The notes below the pieces were generated by a model. That model had not been told where the DNA came from and made no database searches. It was given only the letters and a program-made list of their open reading frames with translations. From an uncultured Marmoricola sp. (GTDB taxonomy: Bacteria; Actinomycetota; Actinomycetes; Propionibacteriales; Nocardioidaceae), in NCBI RefSeq assembly GCF_943913695.1, contig NZ_CALTZE010000047.1:1-25434 (forward strand): 25,434 bases of DNA, written 5' to 3'. Position numbers and translations under genes: made by a program. Below, in pieces: positions 1 to 7,663 of the stretch. Every line of letters begins with the position of its first letter. The first letter of the stretch is position 1.

Positions 1-328
1 GCCGTGTCTCAGTCCCAGTGTGGCCGGTCACCCTCTCAGGCCGGCTACCCGTCGAAGCCTTGGTGGGCCGTTACCCCACCAACAAGCTGATAGGCCGCGA
101 GCTCATCCTCCACCGCCAGAACTTTCCACCACCATCAGATGTCTGAAGTGGTCGTATCCGGTATTAGCTCCCGTTTCCGGGGGTTATCCCAGAGTGAAGG
201 GCAGATTGCTCACGTGTTACTCACCCGTTCGCCGCTCGTGTACTCCCGAAGGAGCCTTACCGCTCGACTTGCATGTGTTAAGCACGCCGCCAGCGTTCGT
301 CCTGAGCCAGGATCAAACTCTCCGTTGA
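1..328 (-). rRNA. rrs: 16S ribosomal RNA, 5' portion (partial, runs off the left edge)
   Basis: Read on the minus strand, the sequence begins near 328 and contains the universal 27F site AGAGTTTGATCCTGGCTCAG (complement of about 302-321), followed by the conserved GACGAACGCTGGCGGCGTGC and, near position 1, the conserved ACTGGGACTGAGACACGGC. This is roughly the first 330 nt of a bacterial small-subunit rRNA; the rest lies left of the window. The variable regions read like Nocardioides or related Nocardioidaceae, which is recognition by eye and not an alignment. The 5' end is placed by setting the 27F site at E. coli position 8. The gene is transcribed leftwards from the promoters at 581-609 and 795-823. 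Confidence 0.97.
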
Positions 329-580
329 AATCTTGCGACACCCTCGCTCGCGCGAAGCTGCCAAGAGTTTCCCGAAGGATCCCGGCAAGGGAAAAACCCT
401 GACATGATGTCAGAATTATTGTCCTTACCAAAGGAACCGCCGACCCCGTGACCACGAGGGTCACGTCATGGAGTCGGACGGGTAAATTAATTCGTCGACT
501 TTTGGCACACTGTTGAGTTCTCAAGGATCAAGCGCGCACCGGATGACGGCCTCTCGACCGCCTCGGGGGCAACCTGATGA
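329..580 (-). other. rRNA operon leader with antitermination and processing sequences
   Basis: This is the transcribed spacer between the proximal rrn promoter and 16S; no protein gene is credible here. It holds the antitermination-type box at 501-530, a perfect hairpin CGTGACC/GGTCACG at 447-465 and the palindrome CTGACATGATGTCAG at 399-413. The hairpins are plausible leader folding or RNase III processing elements. It is AT-richer than its surroundings, for example around 482-492 and 413-420, as is common in rrn leaders. Roles for individual hairpins are inferred. Confidence 0.7.
501..530 (-). promoter_or_regulatory. rrn leader antitermination box (boxA-like)
   Basis: On the minus strand this reads CTTGAGAACTCAACAGTGTG in its core. 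That block recurs in the leaders of actinobacterial rRNA operons, where it contains the Nus-factor boxA element. It lies about 50-70 nt downstream of the P2 -10 box and about 170 nt before 16S, the expected place. The match is from memory of the family. Confidence 0.7.
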
Positions 581-609
581 AACTTACCGGCTCACCGTGG
601 CCCAGTCAA
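581..609 (-). promoter_or_regulatory. rrn promoter P2 (proximal)
   Basis: On the minus strand there is a -35 box TTGACT (complement of 604-609), a 17-bp spacer, and a -10 box TAAGTT (complement of 581-586). This is close to the vegetative sigma consensus with ideal spacing, just upstream of the antitermination box. Transcription would start near 574 and give a leader of about 245 nt. Confidence 0.75.
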
Positions 610-794
610 ATTGGAGGGCCGCGAAGCTCCGGGGCTTCGTTCCCGCCGGGGACTCCTTGCGTCTGGCTCAGACACCTCGGCGCTCAGATGCGCACTGGTC
701 CGGCCTCGTGAGGCTCTCCTGCGGGGTGGTCTGCCGGGGGCCGTCCGCCCGGCCTCTCGGCCTTGCGTCCCGCCGCTCCCTGGCGACAGGTGAA

Positions 795-823
795 ACATTA
801 GAGGACCTCCGCAGCGCGTGCAA
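795..823 (-). promoter_or_regulatory. rrn promoter P1 (distal)
   Basis: On the minus strand there is a -35 box TTGCAC (complement of 818-823), exactly 17 bp, then a -10 box TAATGT (complement of 795-800). It sits 214 bp upstream of P2, giving the tandem arrangement common in rrn operons. The roughly 185 bp between the two promoters is GC-rich and contains a small hairpin at 622-639 (CGAAGC/GCTTCG). Confidence 0.7.
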
Positions 824-863
824 ATCGGGGTCGGGTGGCCCCGGTCACAGCGACGTCTAACGC

Positions 864-929
864 AGGTCAGCGGCCCAGAGGTCGCGCCACGGCGCCACGC
901 GCCACCGCGCGCGCCGCCGCGGCTGACCT
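864..929 (-). terminator. Probable tyrS terminator
   Basis: An 8-bp perfect inverted repeat AGGTCAGC (864-871) / GCTGACCT (922-929) starts 9 nt after the tyrS stop codon. It encloses a very GC-rich, self-complementary centre of about 50 nt. There is no T-tract, so an intrinsic terminator is uncertain, but the position between tyrS and the rrn P1 promoter suits transcriptional insulation. Confidence 0.4.
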
Positions 930-937
930 CTGAGACC

Positions 938-2227
938 TCATGCGACTGGGCGCGCGCCCGTCATGCGCTTCTTGCCGCGCCGCAACACCCACCAGCCGCC
1001 GGCCAGGAGGTCGTCGCTGCCCGGCACCAGGTCGGGGTCGGTCACCCGGTCGTTGTTGAGGTAGGCCCCGCCCTCGGAGACCGTGCGCCTGGCCTCGCCC
1101 TTGCTCGCGGCGAGCCCGGTGGCGACGAGTAGGTCGACGACCGTGCTGCCGGTCGCCACGTCGACGGCCCCGGTCTCCTGCAGCGCCGCGGCCAGGGTGT
1201 GGGCCGGGAGGGAGCGCAGGTCGCCCCCGCCGAAGAGGGCGCCGGCCGCGGCCTTGGCCTGCTCGGTCTCCTCGGCGCCGTGGACCAGCGTCGTGACCTC
1301 GTCGGCGAGGCGGCGCTGGGCCGCACGCTGCCAGGGCTGCTCGACCACGGCGAGCTCGAGCGCCTCGATCTCCTCGCGCGGCAGGTGGGTGAAGACCCGC
1401 AGCAGCTCGCCGGCCTTCTCGTCCTCGACGTTGAGCCAGAACTGGTGGAAGGCGTAGGGCGAGAGCATCTCGGGGTCGAGCCACAGCGCTCCGCCCTCGG
1501 TCTTGCCGTACTTGGTGCCGTCGCTCTTGGTGATCAGCGGCGTGGCGAAGGCGTGGGCGTGGCCGCCCTCGGCCCGACGGATCAGCTCGACCCCGCCGGT
1601 GAGGTTGCCCCACTGGTCGGAGCCGCCGAACTGCAGCGTCACGCCGTGCTCGCGGTAGAGGTTGAGGAAGTCCATCGACTGGAGCAGCACGTAGCTGAAC
1701 TCGGTGTAGCTGATGCCGGACTCCAGCCGGCGGCGCACGGTGTCGCGAGCCAGCATCCGGTTGACCGGGAAGTGCTTGCCGATCTCACGCAGGAAGTCGA
1801 TCGTCGAGAGGCCCGCGGTCCAGTCGAGGTTGTCGACCATGGTCGCCGCTGTCTCGCCCTCGAAGGAGACGAAGGGCTCGAGCTGGCGGCGTACGCGCGC
1901 CACCCAGTCCCGGACCGTCTCGGCGGAGTTGAGCACCCGCTCGCCGGAGTCGCGCGGGTCGCCGATCATGCCCGTGGCGCCGCCGACCAGCATGAAGGGC
2001 ACGTGGCCGGCCCGCTGCAGCCGCATCGCCGTGACGACCTGCACCAAGTTGCCCATGTGCAGGCTGGGCGCCGTCGGGTCGAAGCCGACGTAGAACCGCA
2101 CCCCCCCGGCGGCCAGCGCCGCGCGCAGCGCGTCGCGATCGGTGGAGTGCGCGATCAGCCCGCGCCACTCCAGGTCGTCGAGCAGGTCGGTGCTCCCAGG
2201 AGCGTCCTGGGGGTTCGGTGCGTCCAC
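938..2227 (-). CDS. tyrS: Tyrosyl-tRNA synthetase
   Basis: Cytoplasmic class I aminoacyl-tRNA synthetase that charges tRNA-Tyr. The 429-residue product has the usual length. Visible motifs are YVGFDPTAPSLHMGN (about 46-60, containing the HIGH-type HMGN), YTEFSYVLLQSMDF (174-187) and GGSDQWGN (201-208) in the tyrosine pocket, and KYGKT (239-243), the TyrRS form of KMSKS. A C-terminal S4-like RNA-binding domain (about 360-425) ends in GGWWVLRRGKKR. The reading frame stays open far upstream, but that part is antisense to the decarboxylase. I chose the GTG at 2227 because homology begins soon after it; the Shine-Dalgarno match is weak (GGGG). The gene is monocistronic and divergent from the siderophore operon, with an intergenic region of about 120 bp. 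Confidence 0.95.
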   Translation of the reverse strand: MDAPNPQDAPGSTDLLDDLEWRGLIAHSTDRDALRAALAAGGVRFYVGFDPTAPSLHMGNLVQVVTAMRLQRAGHVPFMLVGGATGMIGDPRDSGERVLNSAETVRDWVARVRRQLEPFVSFEGETAATMVDNLDWTAGLSTIDFLREIGKHFPVNRMLARDTVRRRLESGISYTEFSYVLLQSMDFLNLYREHGVTLQFGGSDQWGNLTGGVELIRRAEGGHAHAFATPLITKSDGTKYGKTEGGALWLDPEMLSPYAFHQFWLNVEDEKAGELLRVFTHLPREEIEALELAVVEQPWQRAAQRRLADEVTTLVHGAEETEQAKAAAGALFGGGDLRSLPAHTLAAALQETGAVDVATGSTVVDLLVATGLAASKGEARRTVSEGGAYLNNDRVTDPDLVPGSDDLLAGGWWVLRRGKKRMTGARPVA

Positions 2228-2310
2228 GGCCCCAGTCTGCCCGGCGTCGTCGTCACGTCCGTCGTGGCCTTCCCCACGGTGCGGACCGGGGCGGCATCGT
2301 CTACGGTGCC

Positions 2311-2329
2311 TAAGGCAAGGCTTACCTAA
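2311..2329. promoter_or_regulatory. DtxR/IdeR/DmdR-type iron box
   Basis: TAAGGCAAGGCTTACCTAA matches the 19-bp DtxR-family consensus TWAGGTTAGSCTAACCTWA at 16 of 19 positions and keeps the near-palindromic symmetry. It ends 21 bp before the decarboxylase start, where a bound Fe(II)-repressor would block the promoter or early elongation. The siderophore operon is therefore predicted to be repressed by iron. No convincing -35/-10 pair could be picked nearby. Confidence 0.85.
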
Positions 2330-2350
2330 CTCAACATCAGGAGCTCGCGC

Positions 2351-3904
2351 ATGCCTTCTCGGGACAGCATGACCACTCCCCCGTCCGTGACACCTCTCCG
2401 GCCCCCGTCGCCTCCCTCGGTGCCGGGGACGCCGGGTCTGCTCGACGCCGGAGGCGCAGCCAACCTGGCGCGGCAGCTCGACCTGGCGCGCGACGCCGTG
2501 GTGGCCGGGGTGGAGGGTGCGACCCGCCCCTACGCCGGCGCCGAGGTCGACGACGTACGCCAGGTCGTGGAGGCCGTCGACCTGGACCGGCCACTGGGCT
2601 GCGACGACGCCGCGGTGGGCGAGGCGGTCGCGGAACTGCAGCGGGTCTACCTCGACCACGCGGTGTGGTTTCACCACCCGCGCTACCAGGCCCACCTCAA
2701 CTGCCCCGTCGCGGTGCCGGCCGTCGTCGCCGACGTCGTCGCCTCGGCGGTCAACACCTCCGTCGACACCTGGGACCAGAGCGGCGCCGCGACCCTGATG
2801 GAGCAGCGGCTCGTCGCCTGGGTGGCCGGCCGGATCGGCTTCGGACCCGACGCCGGCGGGGTCTTCACCAGCGGCGGCACCCAGTCCAACCTGCACGGTC
2901 TGCTGCTGGCCCGTGAGGCCGCCGAGGCGGCCGGGGTCCCCCGGGACCGCTGGTGCGTCCTGGTCTCCGAGCACGCGCACTTCAGCTCGCGCCGGGCGGC
3001 CCACCTGCTCGGCATCCGTCCCGAGATCAGGTCCGGGGGTCGCGACGACGGCGTGCTCGAGGTCGCCTGCGACGCCGAGGGCCGGATGCTGCCCGACGCA
3101 CTGGCGCGCTCGTTGCAGTCGGCGCGCCTGCGCGGGCTGCACCCCGTCGCGGTGGTGGCCACGGCCGGCACGACCGACCACGGAGCCGTGGACCCGCTGG
3201 CCGACATCGCCGTGCTCACCCGCGCCCACGGCGCGTGGCTGCACGTCGACGCGGCGTACGGCGGTGGGCTGCTGGTCTCACCGACGCGTCGCGGCCTGCT
3301 CGACGGCATCGAGCGGGCCGACTCCGTGACCGTCGACTTCCACAAGACGTGGTTCCAGCCGGTCGCCTGCAGCGCCCTCGTCGTGAGGGACCGGGCGCTG
3401 CTCGACCACGCGCGGCACCACGCGGACTACCTCAACCCCGACGATGTCGACGGGGAGGCGGCGCCCAACCTCGTCGACCACAGCCTGCAGACCACCCGCC
3501 GCTTCGACGCGCTCAAGCTGTGGCTGACGCTGCGCACGCTCGGGGCCGACCACGTCGGCGTCCTGGTCGACCAGGTCTGCGACCTCGCCGCCGCGACGCG
3601 GGCAGCGCTCGCCGACGACCCCGACTTCGACGTCGTGCGTGGCACGGACCTCTCGACCGTGCTCATGCGCTACACCCGCTGCCCCGACCACCTGGCCGAC
3701 GACGTCAACGACGCGGCGCGCGCCCGGCTGGTCACCGACGGCGCCGCCAGCGTGGCCCGCACCCGCCTGGGCGGCAGGACCTGGCTCAAGCTCACCCTCC
3801 TCAACCCCGCGACGACCCTCGATGACACCAGGCACGTGGTCGACCTCGTGAGACGGCTCGCCGCCGACGCGACCGACGACCTGACCCTGGAGGCCGCACG
3901 ATGA
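2351..3904 (+). CDS. PLP-dependent diamine-forming decarboxylase (DesA-like, probable lysine decarboxylase)
   Basis: First enzyme of a hydroxamate siderophore pathway. In the DesA family it decarboxylates L-lysine to cadaverine; ornithine cannot be excluded from sequence alone. The 517-residue product is a group II (fold type I) PLP decarboxylase: TSGGTQSN (173-180) binds the cofactor phosphate, AGTTDHGA (272-279), HVDAAYGG (298-305) with the pyridine-binding Asp, and VDFHKTWFQP with the Schiff-base Lys near 332. The start is the ATG at 2351, preceded by AGGAG with 7-nt spacing; a downstream ATG at 2369 lacks such a site. The first 30 residues are Pro/Ser-rich and probably disordered. The stop overlaps the next start (ATGA, 3901-3904). 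Expression should follow the upstream iron box. Confidence 0.9.
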   Translation: MPSRDSMTTPPSVTPLRPPSPPSVPGTPGLLDAGGAANLARQLDLARDAVVAGVEGATRPYAGAEVDDVRQVVEAVDLDRPLGCDDAAVGEAVAELQRVYLDHAVWFHHPRYQAHLNCPVAVPAVVADVVASAVNTSVDTWDQSGAATLMEQRLVAWVAGRIGFGPDAGGVFTSGGTQSNLHGLLLAREAAEAAGVPRDRWCVLVSEHAHFSSRRAAHLLGIRPEIRSGGRDDGVLEVACDAEGRMLPDALARSLQSARLRGLHPVAVVATAGTTDHGAVDPLADIAVLTRAHGAWLHVDAAYGGGLLVSPTRRGLLDGIERADSVTVDFHKTWFQPVACSALVVRDRALLDHARHHADYLNPDDVDGEAAPNLVDHSLQTTRRFDALKLWLTLRTLGADHVGVLVDQVCDLAAATRAALADDPDFDVVRGTDLSTVLMRYTRCPDHLADDVNDAARARLVTDGAASVARTRLGGRTWLKLTLLNPATTLDDTRHVVDLVRRLAADATDDLTLEAAR

Positions 3905-5247
3905 CCGACCGCACGACCACGACCCACGTACACGACCTGCTCGCCATCGGCGTCGGGCCCTTCAACCTGGGGCTCGCCTGCCTGGCCGAGCCGCTCGACC
4001 TCGACGTGCTGCTGCTGGAGCGTCGCGGCGAGCTGCGCTGGCACCCCGGGATGATGCTCGAGGACGCCGTGCTCCAGGTCCCGTTCCTCGCCGACCTGGT
4101 CACCATGGCCGACCCCACCTCGGCCTACAGCTTCTTGAACTACCTCAAGGAGCGGGGGCGGCTCTACCCCTTCTACGTGCGCGAGTCCTTCTACCCGCTG
4201 CGCCGGGAGTACGACGACTACTGCCGCTGGGCCGCCGACCAGCTGGGCACCGTGGAGTACCACCGCGAGGCGCTCGACGTACGCCGCTCGCGTGACGCCG
4301 ACGGGGCGTTCTACGAGGTCGAGTGCCGTGACCCGCGAGACGACACCCGCTCGACCTACCGCGCTCGGCAGGTCGTGGTCGGCGTCGGCTCGCAGCCCTA
4401 CCGGCCCCCCGCGGTCGCCGGGCTCAGCGGGGCGGTGTGGCACAGCAGCGACTACCTGCACGTGCGCGACCGGCTCGTGGAGACCGACGACGTGACGGTG
4501 GTCGGCAGCGGCCAGAGCGCCGCCGAGATCGTCAGCGACCTGCTGGCGGCCGACACCGAGGGCACCCAGCAGCTGCGGTGGTTCACCCGCTCGCCGCGCT
4601 TCTTCCCGCTGGAGTACACCAAGCTCACCCTGGAGCTGACCTCGCCGGAGTACAGCCGGCACTTCCAGTCGCTGCCCTCGGAGCAGCGCGAGGACCTGCT
4701 GCGCGACCAGGCCGGGCTCTACAAGGGCATCAGCGCGCCGCTGGTCGACCAGATCCACGACCAGCTCTACCGCCGCGGGCTCGACGAGGTGCCGCAGCCC
4801 CAGCTGGCGGCCTCCAGCGAGGTCGTCGACGGCCGCACCGACCACGGCCGGCACACGTTGCGTCTGCGCCAGACCGAGACCGAGGAGGAGTACGAGATCG
4901 AGACCTCGGCCGTGGTGCTGGCGACCGGCTACGGCCGCACCACGCCACCCTTCCTGGAGGGAGTGCGCGACCGGCTGCGCCTGGACCACCGCGGTCGGCT
5001 GCTCGCCGCCGACGACTTCTCGGTGGAGCGCGACGGCGGTGGGATCTACGTGCAGAACGCCGAGATCCACACCCACGGCTTCGTGGCCCCCGACCTCGGC
5101 ATGGGGGCGTGGCGCAACGCGGCGATCCTCGCCAGCGTGCTCGGGGAGGCGCCGTACGAGGTCGAGCAGCAGGTGATGTACCAGGAGTTCGGGGTGCCCG
5201 ACGGCGCCCGCCGCGTCGCGCGCGAGCGGCTGGGGGTGGTCTCGTGA
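3901..5247 (+). CDS. Flavin-dependent diamine/lysine N-hydroxylase (DesB/IucD family)
   Basis: N-hydroxylating monooxygenase of the lysine N6/ornithine N5-hydroxylase family. It adds the hydroxyl that becomes the hydroxamate iron ligand, using FAD, NADPH and O2. In a DesABCD pathway the substrate would be cadaverine. The 448-residue protein shows the FAD-binding GVGPFNL (17-23), the NADPH-binding GSGQSAAE (202-209) and the C-terminal ATGYG (341-345) diagnostic of the family. QVPFLADLVTMADPTSAYSF (59-78) is also typical. The start overlaps the decarboxylase stop by 4 nt and its own stop overlaps the acyltransferase start (GTGA), so the genes are translationally coupled. No defects are seen. 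Confidence 0.92.
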   Translation: MTDRTTTTHVHDLLAIGVGPFNLGLACLAEPLDLDVLLLERRGELRWHPGMMLEDAVLQVPFLADLVTMADPTSAYSFLNYLKERGRLYPFYVRESFYPLRREYDDYCRWAADQLGTVEYHREALDVRRSRDADGAFYEVECRDPRDDTRSTYRARQVVVGVGSQPYRPPAVAGLSGAVWHSSDYLHVRDRLVETDDVTVVGSGQSAAEIVSDLLAADTEGTQQLRWFTRSPRFFPLEYTKLTLELTSPEYSRHFQSLPSEQREDLLRDQAGLYKGISAPLVDQIHDQLYRRGLDEVPQPQLAASSEVVDGRTDHGRHTLRLRQTETEEEYEIETSAVVLATGYGRTTPPFLEGVRDRLRLDHRGRLLAADDFSVERDGGGIYVQNAEIHTHGFVAPDLGMGAWRNAAILASVLGEAPYEVEQQVMYQEFGVPDGARRVARERLGVVS

Positions 5248-5798
5248 GCCAGCCCGTCCAGCAGGCCGGTCCCATCGGCCGCCTGACCCAGCGGCCGCTC
5301 GACCTGGACCGCGACCTGCCCCTGGTGCACGCGTGGGTCACCCACCCGCGCTCGGTCTACTGGATGATGCAGGGCGCCTCGCCGGACGAGGTGCGCTCGG
5401 CGTACGCCGAGATCGCCGCCTCCCCGCACCACCACGCCTTCCTCGGCCACCACGACGGCGAGCCGGCCTTCCTCGTCGAGCACTACGACCCGGCCCACGA
5501 CCCGGTCGGCGCCCATCTCGACGGGCGTCCCGGAGACTTCGGGATGCACCTGCTCGTGGCACCCACGGACCGGCCCGTGCACGGCTTCACCCGCGCGGTG
5601 ATGCGGCACGTCGTGGCCGGCTGCTTCGCCGACCCGGCGGTGCGTCGCGTGGTCGTGGAGCCCGACGTCGGCAACACCGCCGTCCACCGCCTCAACCGCG
5701 AGGTCGGCTTCGTCGAGCACGGCGTGGTCGACCTGCCCGGCAAGCAGGGGCTGCTGTCCACCTGCCTGCGCGAGGACTTCAAGAGGAGCACCCGATGA
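5244..5798 (+). CDS. GNAT-family siderophore N-acyltransferase (DesC/RhbD-like)
   Basis: Predicted to transfer an acyl group (succinyl or acetyl in desferrioxamine-type pathways) from acyl-CoA to the hydroxylated diamine. The 184-residue length and the features PSVYWMM-like RSVYWMMQG (36-44), FLVEHYDPAHDP (77-88), GDFGMHLLVAPTDRP (97-111) and the C-terminal VVEPDVGNTAVHRLNREVGF (137-156) match the IucB/RhbD/AlcB acyltransferase group. The GTG start at 5244 overlaps the hydroxylase stop (GTGA). A G-rich stretch GGGGGTGG just upstream can act as the ribosome site. A longer open frame extends far upstream but is only the out-of-frame shadow of the hydroxylase. The gene is followed by another ATGA overlap. 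Confidence 0.9.
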   Translation: MSQPVQQAGPIGRLTQRPLDLDRDLPLVHAWVTHPRSVYWMMQGASPDEVRSAYAEIAASPHHHAFLGHHDGEPAFLVEHYDPAHDPVGAHLDGRPGDFGMHLLVAPTDRPVHGFTRAVMRHVVAGCFADPAVRRVVVEPDVGNTAVHRLNREVGFVEHGVVDLPGKQGLLSTCLREDFKRSTR

Positions 5799-7663
5799 CC
5801 CTGACCGAACCTCTGACCCCCGTGAGCCCCGCCCCGCCGGCGCTCTCCCCCGCACTGCTCGACCACCTGCGGCCCGACCGCATGGCGCGGGCCCACGCGG
5901 CACAGTGCGCCAAGACCCTCGCCGAGCTCTCCCACGAGCGCGTGCTGCGGCCACGTCGCGTCGAGGCCGGCTGGGAGGTCGACTCCGACGACGGCGCCGC
6001 GGTGTGGCGCTTCGAGGCCCGCACCCTGCCCGGCGACCACTGGCTGGTCCGTCCGGCCTCCGTACGCCGCGTGGTCGACGGCCGCGAGCAGGCCCCCGAC
6101 GCGCAGCGGCTCGTGCTCGACCTGCGCGGAGCGATGGGCCTCGGCGACCAGGTGCTCCCCACCTACCTCGAGGAGGTGGCCAGCACGCTGGCGGGCCGCT
6201 GCCGCAAGGACTCCCCCGACGCGCCCACCGCGGCGGAGCTGGTGCACGCCGACTTCCAGACCGTCGAGGGTGCGATGACCGAGGGGCACCCTTGCTTCGT
6301 CGCCAACAACGGCAGGATCGGCTTCGACGCCGTCGACGTGGCGGCGTACGCACCGGAGACCGGGCCGCGGATGCGGCTGCAGTGGCTCGCGGCGCACCGC
6401 GACCACACGGGCTTCAGCGCCGTACCCGGTCTCGACGCCGAGCGGCTCTATGCCGAGGAGCTCGACGACGAGGTGCGCGCCGACTTCGAGGCCCGGCTGC
6501 GGGCCCGCGGCCTGGACCCCGCGGCGTACCTGCTGCTGCCCTGCCACCCCTGGCAATGGCGGCACAAGGTCGCCGTGACCTTCGCGCCCGAGGTGGCCGC
6601 GGACCTGCTGGTGCCGCTCGGCGAGGGGCCCGACCTCTACCAGCCGCAGCAGTCGATCCGCACCTACTTCAACACCACGCGCCCCGACCGGCGCTACGTC
6701 AAGACGGCGCTCTCGGTGCTCAACATGGGCTTCATGCGGGGGCTCTCGGCGGCCTACATGGAGGCGACGCCGGCGATCAACGTCGTGGTGGACGAGATCG
6801 TGCGCTCCGACGCCACGCTGCAGGCATGCGGCTTCGAGGTGGTGCGCGAGGTCGCGGCGATCGGCTTCCGGCCCCCGGCGCAGACCGAGGCCGGCCCCTC
6901 GGCGTACACCAAGATGCTGGCGGGGCTATGGCGCGAGAGCCCGGTCGAGCGCGTGCGCGAGGGCGAGCGGCTCGCGACCGGCACCTCGCTGCTCCACGTC
7001 GACCGCGAGGGCAACTCGCTCGCGGCCGCCCTCGTGCGGGCCTCGGGCCTGCCCACCCGGGAGTGGGTGCGGACCTACCTCGAGGCGTTCCTGGTGCCGG
7101 TGGTGCACAGCCTGGTCGCGCACGGCCTCGTCTTCATGCCCCACGGGGAGAACGTGATCCTCGTGCTGCGCGACCACGTGCCGACGCGGGTGCTGATGAA
7201 GGACATCGGCGAGGAGGTCGCGGTGTGCCGGCGCGAGACGCCGGTGCCGGAGGAGGCGCGGCGGATGTGTCACGACGTGGAGCCCGAGCAGCTGGTGCTG
7301 GCGATCCACGGCGACGTCGTCGACGGCTACCTGCGCCATCTGGCCGGGCTGCTCGACGACGCGGGCACGCTGCCCGCCGCGGACTTCTGGGCCGTCGCCC
7401 GCGAGGTGCTGCTCGCCCACCAGGAGGCACACCCCGAGCTGGCCGAGCGGTTCGCCGAGCTCGACCTGCTCACCCCGGAGGTGCCGCTGATGTGCCTGAA
7501 CCGGCTGCAGCTGCGCGACAACCAGCAGATGGTCGACCTCGCCGACCCCGACTCGGCCATCGTGCTCGCCGGCACCATGGCCAACCCGCTGGCGGGCCAG
7601 TCGAGCCAGTCGGGCCAGTCGGGCCAGTCGGGCCAGTCGGGCCAGTCGGGCCAGTCGGGCTAG
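5795..7663 (+). CDS. NIS siderophore synthetase (IucA/IucC family, DesD-like)
   Basis: ATP-dependent NRPS-independent siderophore synthetase. DesD-type enzymes join and cyclise N-hydroxy-N-succinylcadaverine units into desferrioxamines; the exact product here is inferred. The 622-residue protein has EGHPCFVANNGRIGF (163-177), LPCHPWQW (248-255), KTALSVLNMGFMRGLS (303-318), HGENVILVL (450-458) and MKDIGEE (468-474), all characteristic motifs, followed by the C-terminal FhuF-like region. The ATG at 5795 has an AGGAG 7 nt upstream and overlaps the acyltransferase stop. Oddly, after the usual NPLA ending the protein carries a GQS-SQS-(GQS)5-G tail encoded by a 9-bp tandem repeat. Its stop shares the CTAG tetranucleotide with the stop of the convergent gene. 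No exporter, ferric-siderophore receptor or reductase gene is adjacent. Confidence 0.92.
   Translation: MTLTEPLTPVSPAPPALSPALLDHLRPDRMARAHAAQCAKTLAELSHERVLRPRRVEAGWEVDSDDGAAVWRFEARTLPGDHWLVRPASVRRVVDGREQAPDAQRLVLDLRGAMGLGDQVLPTYLEEVASTLAGRCRKDSPDAPTAAELVHADFQTVEGAMTEGHPCFVANNGRIGFDAVDVAAYAPETGPRMRLQWLAAHRDHTGFSAVPGLDAERLYAEELDDEVRADFEARLRARGLDPAAYLLLPCHPWQWRHKVAVTFAPEVAADLLVPLGEGPDLYQPQQSIRTYFNTTRPDRRYVKTALSVLNMGFMRGLSAAYMEATPAINVVVDEIVRSDATLQACGFEVVREVAAIGFRPPAQTEAGPSAYTKMLAGLWRESPVERVREGERLATGTSLLHVDREGNSLAAALVRASGLPTREWVRTYLEAFLVPVVHSLVAHGLVFMPHGENVILVLRDHVPTRVLMKDIGEEVAVCRRETPVPEEARRMCHDVEPEQLVLAIHGDVVDGYLRHLAGLLDDAGTLPAADFWAVAREVLLAHQEAHPELAERFAELDLLTPEVPLMCLNRLQLRDNQQMVDLADPDSAIVLAGTMANPLAGQSSQSGQSGQSGQSGQSGQSG
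7594..7656 (+). repeat. 9-bp tandem repeat (7 units) at the 3' end of the NIS synthetase gene
   Basis: Seven tandem copies of GGGCCAGTC; the second unit is GAGCCAGTC and the others are identical. The repeat is in frame and encodes GQS/SQS units. Because the unit is a multiple of three, copy-number change would lengthen or shorten the tail without a frameshift. The near-perfect identity points to recent slippage expansion. Confidence 0.95.

Noticed and set aside
20..524. Overlapping open frames of 87-104 codons on both strands across the left edge
   Set aside because: They lie in 16S rRNA and its leader; the sequence is conserved rRNA, and the frames lack ribosome sites and protein-like composition.
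2228..3244. Long upstream extension of the tyrS reading frame, giving a 768-residue protein
   Set aside because: The extension is antisense to the decarboxylase gene and has His/Arg/Gly-rich shadow composition; tyrosyl-tRNA synthetase homology starts near the GTG at 2227.
5333..7663. A fused acyltransferase-synthetase frame starting near 5333
   Set aside because: The upstream part is out of frame with the real acyltransferase; the synthetase has its own ATG at 5795 with AGGAG and a 4-nt overlap.
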